Source: Oxalobacteraceae bacterium OTU3CAMAD1 (lineage in GTDB: Bacteria; Pseudomonadota; Gammaproteobacteria; Burkholderiales; Burkholderiaceae_D). Taken from it: a DNA stretch of 64,000 nucleotides. Shown piece after piece: positions 33,660 to 42,745 of the stretch (position 1 is the stretch's first letter; each line of letters opens with the position of its first letter). Location of the stretch: positions 3,720,001-3,784,000 of the forward strand of contig CP099650.1 in assembly GCA_024123915.1 (NCBI GenBank), read 5' to 3'. The translations under genes were made by a program, and so were the position numbers. Below the pieces are notes generated by a model that saw nothing but the letters and a program-made list of their open reading frames with translations, had not been told where the DNA came from and searched no databases.

Positions 33660-36374
33660 TTAGCGGACCAAGAAGCTGCTGGCCTTGGCCGCCGCGTTCT
33701 TCAAGCATTCGATACAAATAGCGCTGCCGGTAGGCAGTGCGGGAAGTGAGGCAGAACCGTTGCCGCCGCCCTCGAAGATATGCTGTCCGCCCTTGACCGT
33801 GAAATTTCCCGGACAGGCAAAGGTGATGTTTCCACCCTCCAGCGTCACCGACGATTGCCCCGCCTGCAGCACGATCTTCTGGTTGGCCTTGACCTCGATG
33901 ACGTCGTTGACCGACACGATCGTGATCGCCTTGTCGGCCAGAATCTCCAATTGATCCGTATGCGCCTGCAGCGACACCGGCCCGTTGGCCGCGATCGCCT
34001 GAATGCCACCGGCGTGCGTGAACAACCCCGTCGCGTTGGCCGACACCGACGCCACAGTGAACGCGGCGGCCATGTGCATATCGGACTGCGTGGTCCATTG
34101 CAACTGCCCGCCGGCGAACAGCACTGTGGAAGCCGGCGTGGCCCAGTTGATGCTGGCCGGCGCTTCCATCAGCACCACCGGCTGGCCGAATTTTTCCACC
34201 GGCGCGCCGCTGTCGAGATCGCGCGCGCCCGCGGTGGCCTTCAATGGATCGTGCCCGCCGACGGCGCCCTCGAATTTCCCTTTTTGCTCCGGATCGATCT
34301 GCGTGATGAAGTCGATCTGCGCCTGGTTGGCGTCCTTGCTGACGAGCGCGTTTTGCTGCGCGGCGGCGTCGGCCAGATTCTTGCTCAGTTCGGAGGCGGC
34401 GCGCAGCAGGCCGGTGGCCTCCGCGCTGTCGAGCTGGGTCGAGGTGACGCCGGCGCCTTGCTGCGCGCGCGCGGTGGCCGAGATCAGCATGCCTTCGCCC
34501 GAGCGCAGCACGCCCCAGGCGTCGGTGCGCAGTTCGAACCCTTGGCCGCGATAGTTGCCGCGCTGCGCCGAGCCCGGCGTCTGCTGCACCAGGTAACCCA
34601 GGTTCAGTTGCGTGGCGGCGCTCGACGTGGCCAGGCGCGTGCGCAGCTGGCCTGGTGTGTCGTCGACGACCCACTGGTTGTAGCCGCCGCCGTCGAAGTT
34701 ATTGCTGTGCATGCCGGAGATGACCCCGGCGTGGTTGATGTCGGTGTCGACGCCGGCCGAGTAGGGCGGGGTGTCGGCGCCGGTGTAGAGCTGCGCGACC
34801 ACCAGCGGACGGTCCATGTCGCCTTCGATGAAATCGACCAGCACCTCGGTGCCGATGCGCGGCGTGAACTGCGAGCCCCAGTTGGGGCCGGCCAGCGCTT
34901 CGGCCACGCGCACCCAGGTGCCGGAGCCGTCGTTGCCGGGTGCGCTGCCCTTGTCGTCGGTGTTGTGCGGCAGGCCGCCTGCGTTGGCGCCGGCGCCGCG
35001 TTGCCAGGCGAACTGGATGCGCACCTGGTGCTCGCGCGTGGTGGTGTTGATGGCGTCGGGCAGGCCGACCACCAGCGCCGTTTGCGGTCCCAGCGAGGCG
35101 CCATTGAAGCGCTCGGCGCTGGCGCGGGGGACGATGGCGACCGTGTCGCGCACGCAGGCGAAGCGGTTGCGGTAGGTGCCCGCCTCAAGTTGCGCGCCGG
35201 CGAACTTTGCCAAGGTGGCGAGGCCGGCCTTGGCCGCGCCGATCAACTTGCCCAAGCCTCCAAGGGCCGGTTCGACGTTGTTGCGTCCCTCGTGCTCGAC
35301 CCACAGCGCGGTGAATTTGTTGGCGCCGTCGGCGTAGTGTTCGTGCTGGGTCAGCTGGAAGCCGTGGCCGGCCGCCAAGCGGCGCACCGACCCCTGGCCT
35401 TCGAACAGTTTGTTGTCAAGCTCCAGCGCTTGCAGCATCAGGCGGCTGTGCGGATCGGCGGCGGCGCTGTCGGCGTGGCGCCGCTCGGCGCTGCCGTCGT
35501 AGATCGACAGGGCCGGCAGTTCGCCGATGTCCAGGCTCGTCGCTTGCTCGGCGGCCGGGGCCACCAGTTGCGTCGGATCCCAGCTGCTGATGGTGACGGC
35601 GTTGGCCTGGATGCGGCGCAGCGCGTTGAATTCGTCGATGGCGTCGTCGCTGTCGGTGGCGCGCACGCCGTGGAAGCGCAGCTCGGCGCCGCCTGTCGTT
35701 GCCGGCGCGACGGCCTTGCTGTCGAAGAAGACGACTTTGTGCTTGGCTTGCTGCTGGCCGCCACCTTCGGCATCGGCCGCGCCTTCTTCCTGATCGTGCT
35801 CGAAGCGCCAGCTCAGGCCCTCGGACGCCAGCACCCGTTGCAGGAATTCGAGGTCGCTTTCGCGGTACTGCGTCCAGATCGGCCGCGCCACCAGGGTTTG
35901 AGTGACGTCGAATTCGAAGCGCACCTGCTTGTAATCGGCCAGCAGTTCGGTGATCAGGTCTTGCGCATTCTTGTCCTGGAAGATGTAGCTGTCGCGGCGC
36001 AGGCCGAGCAGGGCCAGGCCCGGCTCAAGTCGCAGCCGGTAGCGCGCCAGGCCGCCGTCGGCGCCCAGCCAGGCGGCGTCGGTGCAGATGCCGTGCCAGG
36101 CGCGGCGCGTGCCGTCGGCCTGTAGCAGCTTCAGGGTGATCTCTTCGCCGATGAACTCGGCCAGCTCGAGATCGGTAGAGGTGCTGAGCGCGTCGATGTC
36201 GAAGCGGAACAGCTCGTTGACGGCTTCGCGGCCCGTAAAGCGCTCGGGCATGAGCGACTCGGGCAGGGTGGAGTCCTGCGCGCTGGCCAGGGTGATCAGG
36301 CGCGCGTGTTGGCTCAGGCCGGTTCCGAACAGCCCGTCCACCAAGGACGAGCCCGGCAGGTCGGGCATGCTCAT
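33660..36374 (-). CDS. vgrG: VgrG spike protein 1
   Basis: 904 residues from the ATG at 36374 (TGATG overlap with tssL; GTG 36377 and ATG 36368 are alternatives). The gp27-like region begins FTGREAVNELFRFDIDALS. The gp5-like OB-fold spike holds DRPLVVAQLYTG. A DUF2345-type beta-helix stalk follows (KAITIVSVNDVIEV and a GGNITFACPG end). No extra catalytic domain is fused. The tail ends with CIECLKNAAAKASSF, a short Cys-x2-Cys-like tail also present in VgrG2 and the micro-ORF at 62026. It forms the tip of the Hcp tube together with PAAR. Confidence 0.92.
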   Translation of the reverse strand: MSMPDLPGSSLVDGLFGTGLSQHARLITLASAQDSTLPESLMPERFTGREAVNELFRFDIDALSTSTDLELAEFIGEEITLKLLQADGTRRAWHGICTDAAWLGADGGLARYRLRLEPGLALLGLRRDSYIFQDKNAQDLITELLADYKQVRFEFDVTQTLVARPIWTQYRESDLEFLQRVLASEGLSWRFEHDQEEGAADAEGGGQQQAKHKVVFFDSKAVAPATTGGAELRFHGVRATDSDDAIDEFNALRRIQANAVTISSWDPTQLVAPAAEQATSLDIGELPALSIYDGSAERRHADSAAADPHSRLMLQALELDNKLFEGQGSVRRLAAGHGFQLTQHEHYADGANKFTALWVEHEGRNNVEPALGGLGKLIGAAKAGLATLAKFAGAQLEAGTYRNRFACVRDTVAIVPRASAERFNGASLGPQTALVVGLPDAINTTTREHQVRIQFAWQRGAGANAGGLPHNTDDKGSAPGNDGSGTWVRVAEALAGPNWGSQFTPRIGTEVLVDFIEGDMDRPLVVAQLYTGADTPPYSAGVDTDINHAGVISGMHSNNFDGGGYNQWVVDDTPGQLRTRLATSSAATQLNLGYLVQQTPGSAQRGNYRGQGFELRTDAWGVLRSGEGMLISATARAQQGAGVTSTQLDSAEATGLLRAASELSKNLADAAAQQNALVSKDANQAQIDFITQIDPEQKGKFEGAVGGHDPLKATAGARDLDSGAPVEKFGQPVVLMEAPASINWATPASTVLFAGGQLQWTTQSDMHMAAAFTVASVSANATGLFTHAGGIQAIAANGPVSLQAHTDQLEILADKAITIVSVNDVIEVKANQKIVLQAGQSSVTLEGGNITFACPGNFTVKGGQHIFEGGGNGSASLPALPTGSAICIECLKNAAAKASSFLVR

Positions 36375-37156
36375 CACGGCAACGTGATGGTCAGGTTGGC
36401 CTGCTTAGGAGCGAGCTTGACCACGTCGTTGTAGGCGCTCATGCTGGTTTCGGTGCTGTGGCCGAGCATGCTGCGCAGGCCGATGTAGCCGAGCGCGCCG
36501 ATCAGCGCGAACACCGAGCACAGCACCCACAGCGGGACGTCGTTGCGCAGCTTGTGGATGATCTGGTCGGGACGTTCGGCGTGCGGCGCGAAGCCCGATT
36601 TCTTGCCCTTCATGTGGGCGATTTCGTCGCCCAGGCGCGCCGTCAGGTAGGCCAGTTTTTCCGAGCCTTCGATGATGTAGCGGCCCTGGAAACCCAGCAG
36701 CAGACACATGTGGAACACTTCGAGCGCCTGCAGGTGGGCGCTGCCGCGCGCGCGCAGGCTTTCGAGGCGGTTGAAGAAGTTCTCGCCGGCCAGCTGGTCG
36801 CCGAACAGCACCAGTTGCAGCGGGCGGCGCTCCCAGGCGTCGCGGATGCCGTACGGCGAGCGCAGGATGATCTCATCGACCGCCGCGCAGAAGGCGTACT
36901 TGGCGTTGTCGATGTCATCCGGCGAGGCGCCTTGCTTCTTGGCGCCACGGCTGAAGTCGTCGAGGAATTGCGTCATCTTGGCGATGAAGTCGGCGTTGGC
37001 CTGCGGGCCGTTGCCGTTCTTGAGCATGAACAGGGCGTAGAAACCGTCGTACATCAGGTCCATCAGCGTGTGTTCGGTGCCGGGGCCTGCGGCGATGGCA
37101 GGCGAAAACGCCGGCTGGCCGCCGGGGATCAGGGAAGGAGGGGCGCTAGGTGTCAT
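36374..37156 (-). CDS. tssL: TssL, T6SS membrane complex (DotU-like)
   Basis: 260 residues. Cytoplasmic DotU-like domain (MYDGFYALFMLKN, AKYAFCAAVDEIIL, LLGFQGRYI) and one C-terminal TM helix (about 211-230). There is no OmpA-type peptidoglycan-binding extension, so wall anchoring must be supplied by another protein such as the OmpA-family gene at 49736. Follows tssK by 10 nt and overlaps vgrG. Confidence 0.95.
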   Translation of the reverse strand: MTPSAPPSLIPGGQPAFSPAIAAGPGTEHTLMDLMYDGFYALFMLKNGNGPQANADFIAKMTQFLDDFSRGAKKQGASPDDIDNAKYAFCAAVDEIILRSPYGIRDAWERRPLQLVLFGDQLAGENFFNRLESLRARGSAHLQALEVFHMCLLLGFQGRYIIEGSEKLAYLTARLGDEIAHMKGKKSGFAPHAERPDQIIHKLRNDVPLWVLCSVFALIGALGYIGLRSMLGHSTETSMSAYNDVVKLAPKQANLTITLP

Positions 37157-37166
37157 GGGGTGGTCT

Positions 37167-38513
37167 TCAGGAAGTGACGGCGACGAGGTCCAGTTTCAGG
37201 TCGCGCATGCCGGACGGGACGTAGATCGAGATCGATTGCGCTTGCAGCATGCGCTCGTACATCTGACCTTTGGCTTCGAGGGCGAAATAATAGGTGTCGG
37301 GCCGCACCGGCACGGCCGCCGGCACTTGCGGCGCGTGGGTCAGGCGCACGCCGGGCATGGCCGAGAGCACGAATTTCTCGACGTCGTCCGGGGCGCCGAT
37401 CTTGAAGCGCAGCGGCACCACGTCGACCATTTCGACGCCGGACAAATCGGCCGAGACGCCCAGGTAGAAGGTGGTCTGGGCGTCGATCTTGCCCGAGTCG
37501 AGCATGCCGTGGTGGTACGACGGCTTGACCTCGTTGAGCGCGATGGCGAAGTATTTCGACGAGATGACGGTGTCGAGCAGTTCGCGGATGATGCCGTGCA
37601 GGCGGGCGAAGCCGGGACCGGGATCGAGGTGGTCGTACTGCGGCAGGTCGCTGAGCGAAATGCCCTTGGAGAAAGTCATCAGCGCGCCCGACAGGCCCAG
37701 CAGTTGCTCGTAGAGCCGCTCCGGGTGCAACGTCGGGTGGTGGAAATAGTGACTCAGCGAGGCGTAGGCGGAGCTGGCCGTGTGCAGCAGCCAGAACGAG
37801 GACATGTCGCCGGAACGGAATTCGATGACGTGCTTGCTCGGCTCGCGGTGGTGGCCGTACAGCGCGTTGACCTTGGCCTGCAGCGCGTCGAGCAGGCGGC
37901 GCAGTTGCAGGAACAGCAGCGGCGCGCTGCGGATCGACAGGCTCGGCGGAATGAACGACGGGTCCTGTTCGAAGCCGCCGGTCGATAGCCGGCGCAGGCG
38001 CAGCAGCGGCAGGCTGACATAGGAGTCGCGCGGTTCCGATTCCGACACCAGGCGCAGCGTTTTCTTCAGGTAGGTCAGTTGCGCGTGCGCGGCCTGGGTG
38101 TACAGGTCGGGCGTGTCGAGGTTGCTTTGGGCGTAGCGGGCGGCGTTGCTGGGCTGGCCCTCGGGGGCGAAGTTGCCGCCGAAATGCTTGAACGCGGGCA
38201 GGGCGGCGTAGAACGTCAGCGCCTGCTGCGATTGCGGGATATTGCTCAGGTCGATCTCGGCCGGCAGCTCGTCGGCGCCGGGCGCCTGGTAGATCTCGCC
38301 GTCCTGGAACACCAGCGCCAGGTCGAGCAGGCGCAAGGTGTTGTTGTGCAGGGCGTCGCGGTCGAGTTGCAACTGGCTCACGCCCCAAGCGTAAGGGTGC
38401 AGCGCTTTGACGCTGTCGTGCAGCCGCTGTTCATGGTAGCGGTCTTGCTGCTGAAAATGCTGGGGACGCAGGAACAGTCCTTCACCCCATAAAAGTTTTC
38501 CCGTGATGCTCAT
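37167..38513 (-). CDS. tssK: TssK, T6SS baseplate-membrane connector
   Basis: 448 residues. Starts MSITGKLLWGEGLFLRPQHF, the standard TssK N-terminus (the open frame extends 16 codons upstream without it). Conserved blocks FQQQDRYHE, LLRLRRLS and a C-terminal beta-domain. It links the baseplate (TssEFG) to the TssL-TssM membrane complex. First gene of the 16-kb minus-strand run tssK-tssL-vgrG-adaptor-effector-immunity array, reading away from a shared divergent promoter region. Confidence 0.95.
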   Translation of the reverse strand: MSITGKLLWGEGLFLRPQHFQQQDRYHEQRLHDSVKALHPYAWGVSQLQLDRDALHNNTLRLLDLALVFQDGEIYQAPGADELPAEIDLSNIPQSQQALTFYAALPAFKHFGGNFAPEGQPSNAARYAQSNLDTPDLYTQAAHAQLTYLKKTLRLVSESEPRDSYVSLPLLRLRRLSTGGFEQDPSFIPPSLSIRSAPLLFLQLRRLLDALQAKVNALYGHHREPSKHVIEFRSGDMSSFWLLHTASSAYASLSHYFHHPTLHPERLYEQLLGLSGALMTFSKGISLSDLPQYDHLDPGPGFARLHGIIRELLDTVISSKYFAIALNEVKPSYHHGMLDSGKIDAQTTFYLGVSADLSGVEMVDVVPLRFKIGAPDDVEKFVLSAMPGVRLTHAPQVPAAVPVRPDTYYFALEAKGQMYERMLQAQSISIYVPSGMRDLKLDLVAVTS

Positions 38514-38783
38514 CGAATGCCTTATCGCCTCATGCCTGCGGACCAAAAAAATAGTGCCCAATCACAACTGCCAGAACAATAACATTTTCTGGCGCACTGT
38601 GACTGTTTCTTCTACGTAACGTGCTAAGCTTTATAATCTTTCTTTTCGGTAACGCTGTACGGTTGAGTTCGTATTGTACGAGGTAAATTATTAAATTTAT
38701 GATATTCTGCCGAAAAATGAGAAATTGGCAACAGTTTATGGCAACTGTTCCAGCGTTTAACACATCTGACTTTTGAGGAACAC
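38514..38783. promoter_or_regulatory. Divergent promoter region of the T6SS
   Basis: 270 AT-rich nt between tssK and the lipoprotein-tssB operon. A dyad GGCAACAGTT / AACTGTTCC at 38727-38750 could bind a regulator. I could not place convincing sigma-70 or sigma-54 boxes. Confidence 0.45.
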
Positions 38784-39368
38784 ATGAGTACATCCATCCA
38801 CTTTCGCCGCCTGTTGGGCGGTGCCGCCTGCATCCTGGCCCTGAGCGCCTGCACCACCGCGCCGGTGGTCAAAGTGCCTGAGGCGGTGCCGACCATCGCC
38901 GAAGTCATGGGCAAGGCCGCCGCCGCCGACAGCGCCGGCCAGAAGGAAGCGGCGATCGCGCTGTGGAAGCAGGCCGCCGCCGCCTACCCGGCCGACAAGG
39001 ACCCGTGGACCCGCATGGCGCAGACCAAATACGAGGCCGGCCAATATGGCGAAGCCATCGTCAACGCCCAGGAAATCCTGGTGCGCGACCCCAACGACCA
39101 GCTGGCCAACAGCATCATCGCCATCAGCGGCCTGCGCCTGTCGACCCGCGCGCTTGCCGACCTGAGCCGTCAGAACAATCTGTCCGGTTCGCTGCGCACC
39201 GAGTCGCAGGACCTGGCCAAGCTGCTGCGCGAGAGCCTGGGCGAGCAGGTGCTGGTGCCGCCGGCCAAGCCCACCACGCCGCCGCCGCGCAACACGGCAA
39301 CGAATAAAAAGGGCGGCAAGCAGCCCGCCCGCGAACCGAAGGCCGACCCCTTCGACGCGCTGAAGTAA
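38784..39368 (+). CDS. T6SS-associated TPR lipoprotein
   Basis: 194 residues. Lipobox LALSAC at about residue 19-23, then a TPR-like pair (AIALWKQAAAAYPADKDPW, QYGEAIVNAQEILVRDPND) and a Pro/Lys-rich tail. It is the first gene of the plus operon, in the position where related clusters have a small envelope protein ahead of tssB. It does not show the compact beta-sandwich look of TssJ, which is otherwise missing here. A periplasmic role supporting the membrane complex is inference. Confidence 0.75.
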   Translation: MSTSIHFRRLLGGAACILALSACTTAPVVKVPEAVPTIAEVMGKAAAADSAGQKEAAIALWKQAAAAYPADKDPWTRMAQTKYEAGQYGEAIVNAQEILVRDPNDQLANSIIAISGLRLSTRALADLSRQNNLSGSLRTESQDLAKLLRESLGEQVLVPPAKPTTPPPRNTATNKKGGKQPAREPKADPFDALK

Positions 39369-39453
39369 TCAGGGTCGAAACGGTCAGTAATTCAGCAATT
39401 CCACCCGGTGGCGTCGCCGCGACGCCGCTGTTTATTTTTGAAATGGGGATGTC

Positions 39454-39963
39454 ATGTCGAAAAAAGAGAGTGTTCAGAAACGCCTGCAAAAGGTGCGTCC
39501 GCCACGGGTCCAGATGACCTATGACGTCGAGATCGGCGATTCGATCGAGAATAAAGAGCTGCCGTTCGTAATGGGCGTGGTGGGCGATTTCGGCGGCAAC
39601 TCCGAAGTCGAACAAAAGCGCTTGAAGGAGCGCAAGTTCGTCAACATCGACCGCGACAACTTCGACGAGGTGCTCAAGGGCGTCGAGCCGCGCGCCGCCT
39701 TCCGCGTGGCCAACGAGCTGGGCGAGGGCGGCGGCGAGTTCGCCGTCGACCTGAAGTTCAAGTCGATGGACGATTTCCGTCCCGAGGCGGTCGTCGAACA
39801 AGTCGAGCCGCTGCGCAAGCTGCTCGAGGCGCGCACCAAGCTGGCCGACCTGCGCAACAAGCTAGCCGGCAACGACAAGCTCGAAGACATCCTCAACGAC
39901 GTCCTGCACAGCACCGAGAAGCTGGCCGAACTGGGTCAGCAAACCACCCCGAAGAAAGATTGA
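39454..39963 (+). CDS. tssB: TssB, sheath small subunit
   Basis: 169 residues. Canonical start KESVQKRLQKVRPPRVQMTYDV and KELPFVMGVVGDFGGN; the MRPVVE-type block appears as DDFRPEAVVEQVEPLRKL. It forms the contractile sheath with TssC encoded 3 nt downstream; the two are the most conserved T6SS pair. Confidence 0.97.
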   Translation: MSKKESVQKRLQKVRPPRVQMTYDVEIGDSIENKELPFVMGVVGDFGGNSEVEQKRLKERKFVNIDRDNFDEVLKGVEPRAAFRVANELGEGGGEFAVDLKFKSMDDFRPEAVVEQVEPLRKLLEARTKLADLRNKLAGNDKLEDILNDVLHSTEKLAELGQQTTPKKD

Positions 39964-39966
39964 GCC

Positions 39967-41451
39967 ATGTCCGTCCAAACTTCCCCATCGTCGGCCGGCG
40001 CGGCCACCACCGAGCTGGCCCTGCTCGACCAGATCGTTGAACAGAGCAAGGTCGCCAAGTCGAGCGTCGAGCACGCGCGCGCCAAGGACATCATCTCCGA
40101 GCTGGTCAGCCAGGTCATGGAGGGCACCGTCGTGGTGTCGGACAACCTGGCCGCCACCATCGACGCCCGCGTCGCCGAGCTCGACAGCCTGATCTCCAAG
40201 CAGCTCAGCGCCATCATGCACGCGCCGGAATTCCAGAAGCTCGAATCGAGCTGGACCGGCCTGAACTACCTGGTCAAGAATTCCTCGACCGGCCAGAACC
40301 TCAAGATCAAGATGCTCAACGCGACCAAGAAGGAATTGGTCAAGGATTTCCAGAGCGCGCTCGAGTTCGACCAGTCGACGATGTTCAAGAAGGTCTACGA
40401 GGAAGAGTTCGGCACGTTCGGCGGCGCGCCGTTCGGCTCGCTGATCGGCGACTTCGAGATCACCCGCCAGCCGGAAGATATGTACTTTATCGAGCAGATG
40501 TCGCACGTGGCCGCCGCCTCGCATGCGCCGTTCATCTCGGCCGCCTCGCCGGAACTGTTCGGCCTGGAGACTTATAGCGACCTGGGCAAGCCGCGCGACC
40601 TGTCGAAGGTGTTCGACACCGTCGAGTACGCCAAGTGGAAATCGTTCCGCGAGTCCGAGGATTCCCGCTACGTCGGCCTGACGTTGCCGCGCTTCCTGGG
40701 CCGCCAGCCGTTCAATCCGGCCGACGGCATGACCGTCGAGGGCTTCAATTTCGTCGAGGACGTCGACGGCACCGACCACCACAAATACCTGTGGTGCAAC
40801 GCCGCCTACGCCTTCGGCACCAAGCTGACCAACGCGTTCGAGGACTACGGCTGGTGCGCCGCCATCCGCGGCGTCGAAGGCGGCGGCCTGGTCGAGGACC
40901 TGCCGACCCATACCTTCAAAACCGACGAGGGCGAAGTGGCGCTCAAGTGCCCGACCGAGATCGCCATCACCGACCGCCGCGAGAAGGAGTTGAGCGACCT
41001 CGGCTTCATCTCGCTGGTGCACTGCAAGAACACCGACTACGCCGCCTTCTTCGGCGCGCAGTCGACGCAAAAAGCGAAGAAGTACAACACCGACGCGGCC
41101 AACGCCAACGCGGTGCTGTCGGCCCAACTGCAATACATCTTCGCCGTCTCGCGCATCGCCCACTATATGAAGGCGATGATGCGCGACAAGATCGGCAGCT
41201 TCGCCGCCGCCTCCAACGTCGAGGACTTCCTCAACCGTTGGCTGACCCAATACGTGCTACTGGACGACAACGCCAGCCAGGAACAGAAGGCCCAGTTCCC
41301 GCTGCGCGAAGCGTCGGTGCAAGTATCCGAAGTGCCGGGACGTCCGGGTGTGTACCGCGCCGTGTCGTTCCTGCGCCCGCATTTCCAGCTCGACGAGCTG
41401 TCCGTTTCACTCCGTCTGGTCGCGGAGCTGCCTCAATCGACCAAGTCTTAA
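39967..41451 (+). CDS. tssC: TssC, sheath large subunit
   Basis: 494 residues, usual length. Features include LDSLISKQLSAIMHAPEFQK, LIGDFEI, the LPRFLGRQPF block and CKNTDYAAFFGAQSTQKAKKY. Its C-terminal half contains the sheath core and ends in RLVAELPQ. Coupled to tssB and followed 44 nt later by hcp. Confidence 0.97.
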   Translation: MSVQTSPSSAGAATTELALLDQIVEQSKVAKSSVEHARAKDIISELVSQVMEGTVVVSDNLAATIDARVAELDSLISKQLSAIMHAPEFQKLESSWTGLNYLVKNSSTGQNLKIKMLNATKKELVKDFQSALEFDQSTMFKKVYEEEFGTFGGAPFGSLIGDFEITRQPEDMYFIEQMSHVAAASHAPFISAASPELFGLETYSDLGKPRDLSKVFDTVEYAKWKSFRESEDSRYVGLTLPRFLGRQPFNPADGMTVEGFNFVEDVDGTDHHKYLWCNAAYAFGTKLTNAFEDYGWCAAIRGVEGGGLVEDLPTHTFKTDEGEVALKCPTEIAITDRREKELSDLGFISLVHCKNTDYAAFFGAQSTQKAKKYNTDAANANAVLSAQLQYIFAVSRIAHYMKAMMRDKIGSFAAASNVEDFLNRWLTQYVLLDDNASQEQKAQFPLREASVQVSEVPGRPGVYRAVSFLRPHFQLDELSVSLRLVAELPQSTKS

Positions 41452-41495
41452 TTTCTTAATTTTTAGTTGTTCAATCCAAAACCGAAAGGAATACC

Positions 41496-41987
41496 ATGGC
41501 AATCGACGTATATCTGCAAATCGACGGCATCAAAGGCGAGTCCGCCGACAGCACCCACAAAGATTGGATCGAGTGCAAATCGGTCCAGTGGGAAGTGCTG
41601 CAGCCTAAATCGGCTACCGCGTCGTCGGCCGGCGGCCACACCGCCGAGCGCACCGAGCACAAGGACATCGTGATCGCCAAGCTGGCCGACCTGGCCACCC
41701 CGCTGCTGCTGCAGACTTGCTCCTCGGGTAAAACCATTCCTAAGGCTAAGTTCGAGTTCCTGCGCGCCGATGGCCAGGGCGAACGCATCAAGTACTTCGA
41801 AATCGAACTGGAAAACGTGCTGATCAGCAGCGTCGCACCACAAGTGCAGCCGGGCGACATCCTGTCCGAGCACGTGTCGATCAAGTACTCGAAAGTGAAG
41901 TGGAAGTACACCCAGCAGAAGATCGGTGGCGGTTCGGGTGGCAACACCTCGGGCGGTTGGGATCTGTCGGCCAACAAGACGGCCTAA
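41496..41987 (+). CDS. hcp: Hcp, inner tube protein (TssD)
   Basis: 163 residues. MAIDVYLQIDGIKGES, the WIECKSVQW strand and HVSIKYSKVKWKY are the conserved Hcp beta-barrel features. Hexameric rings stack to the tube expelled with VgrG/PAAR. The downstream 265-nt gap with a hairpin may let hcp transcript outnumber the rest of the operon. Confidence 0.97.
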   Translation: MAIDVYLQIDGIKGESADSTHKDWIECKSVQWEVLQPKSATASSAGGHTAERTEHKDIVIAKLADLATPLLLQTCSSGKTIPKAKFEFLRADGQGERIKYFEIELENVLISSVAPQVQPGDILSEHVSIKYSKVKWKYTQQKIGGGSGGNTSGGWDLSANKTA

Positions 41988-42006
41988 GTTACCCCAATAC
42001 GTTGTG

Positions 42007-42039
42007 AATTCCACGGTGTCGTCGGGACGCCGCGGAATT
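42007..42039 (+). terminator. Hairpin after hcp (possible attenuator)
   Basis: AATTCC-A-CGG ... CCG-C-GGAATT hairpin with one mismatch, 20 nt after the hcp stop, no T-run. Such a hairpin can stabilise the upstream message or end part of the transcripts. The rest of the 265-nt gap is GC-rich and has no gene I can support. Confidence 0.4.
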
Positions 42040-42252
42040 GACGCCGGCGATACGGGACGACGCGCGTGCGCCATGACGCTCGCCGCGCCCCCTTCGCCAT
42101 CGCGTCCGCTCCCCTTGTGGCGGCTTCATGCCGCCGCGAACGGGTAGGGGACGGGCGCGAAAGCTGGACTTATTGTGGCAACCGCCGCCGCCCGACGCGG
42201 CGGCGGACGCTGCATTATTTCCGACGTTTCAACACTGATATTCAGGATGCAC

Positions 42253-42744
42253 ATGAAGGGTTTTTCGCCGGGACTGTTCGACCGCCTGATGGATGCGCCC
42301 GTCCACGGCGCCACCAGTGCCACCGTGTCCAGACTGACGATCGAGGACCTGAAGGACACCGTCGCCCGCGACCTCGAAGCGCTGCTCAACACGCGCACCG
42401 TCATCAGCGAGGAGCTGATCAAAAAATTCCCCGAATGCGGCCGCTCGATCCTGACCTACGGCCTCAACGATTTTGCCGGACTCAGCCTGTCGAGCGCCGA
42501 CGACCGCGCCTACATCTGCTCTTGCCTGGAAAAGGCCATCGCCCGCCACGAGCCGCGCCTGCGCAACGTGCGCGCCTCGCTCGAGATCCAGGAGGGCACG
42601 ATCAACCGCCTCAACTTCGCCATCACCGCGCTGCTGGTGGTGCACGCGGCGCAAGAGCCGGTCAACTTCGACGCCGTCCTGCAGCCGTCGAGCCTGCATT
42701 ACACCATTAGCAAGGCGCGCCGTCTGGCGTCGCCGGGAGTCTGA
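42253..42744 (+). CDS. tssE: TssE, baseplate gp25-like
   Basis: 163 residues from ATG 42253, which has AGGA at the right distance; ATG 42247 is a close alternative. gp25-like features: LFDRLMD, ILTYGLNDFAGLS, the short helix AIARHEPRL with the ExR-like RHEPRLRNV, and the EIQEGTINRLNFAITALL strand. Binds TssF/TssG. The stop precedes the tssF start by 1 nt. Confidence 0.93.
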   Translation: MKGFSPGLFDRLMDAPVHGATSATVSRLTIEDLKDTVARDLEALLNTRTVISEELIKKFPECGRSILTYGLNDFAGLSLSSADDRAYICSCLEKAIARHEPRLRNVRASLEIQEGTINRLNFAITALLVVHAAQEPVNFDAVLQPSSLHYTISKARRLASPGV

Positions 42745-42745
42745 C

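Noticed and set aside
38514..38783. Sigma-54 promoter for the T6SS
   Set aside because: TGGCAAC and TGGCGC pieces are present but none has the GC-N10-GC (-24/-12) spacing.
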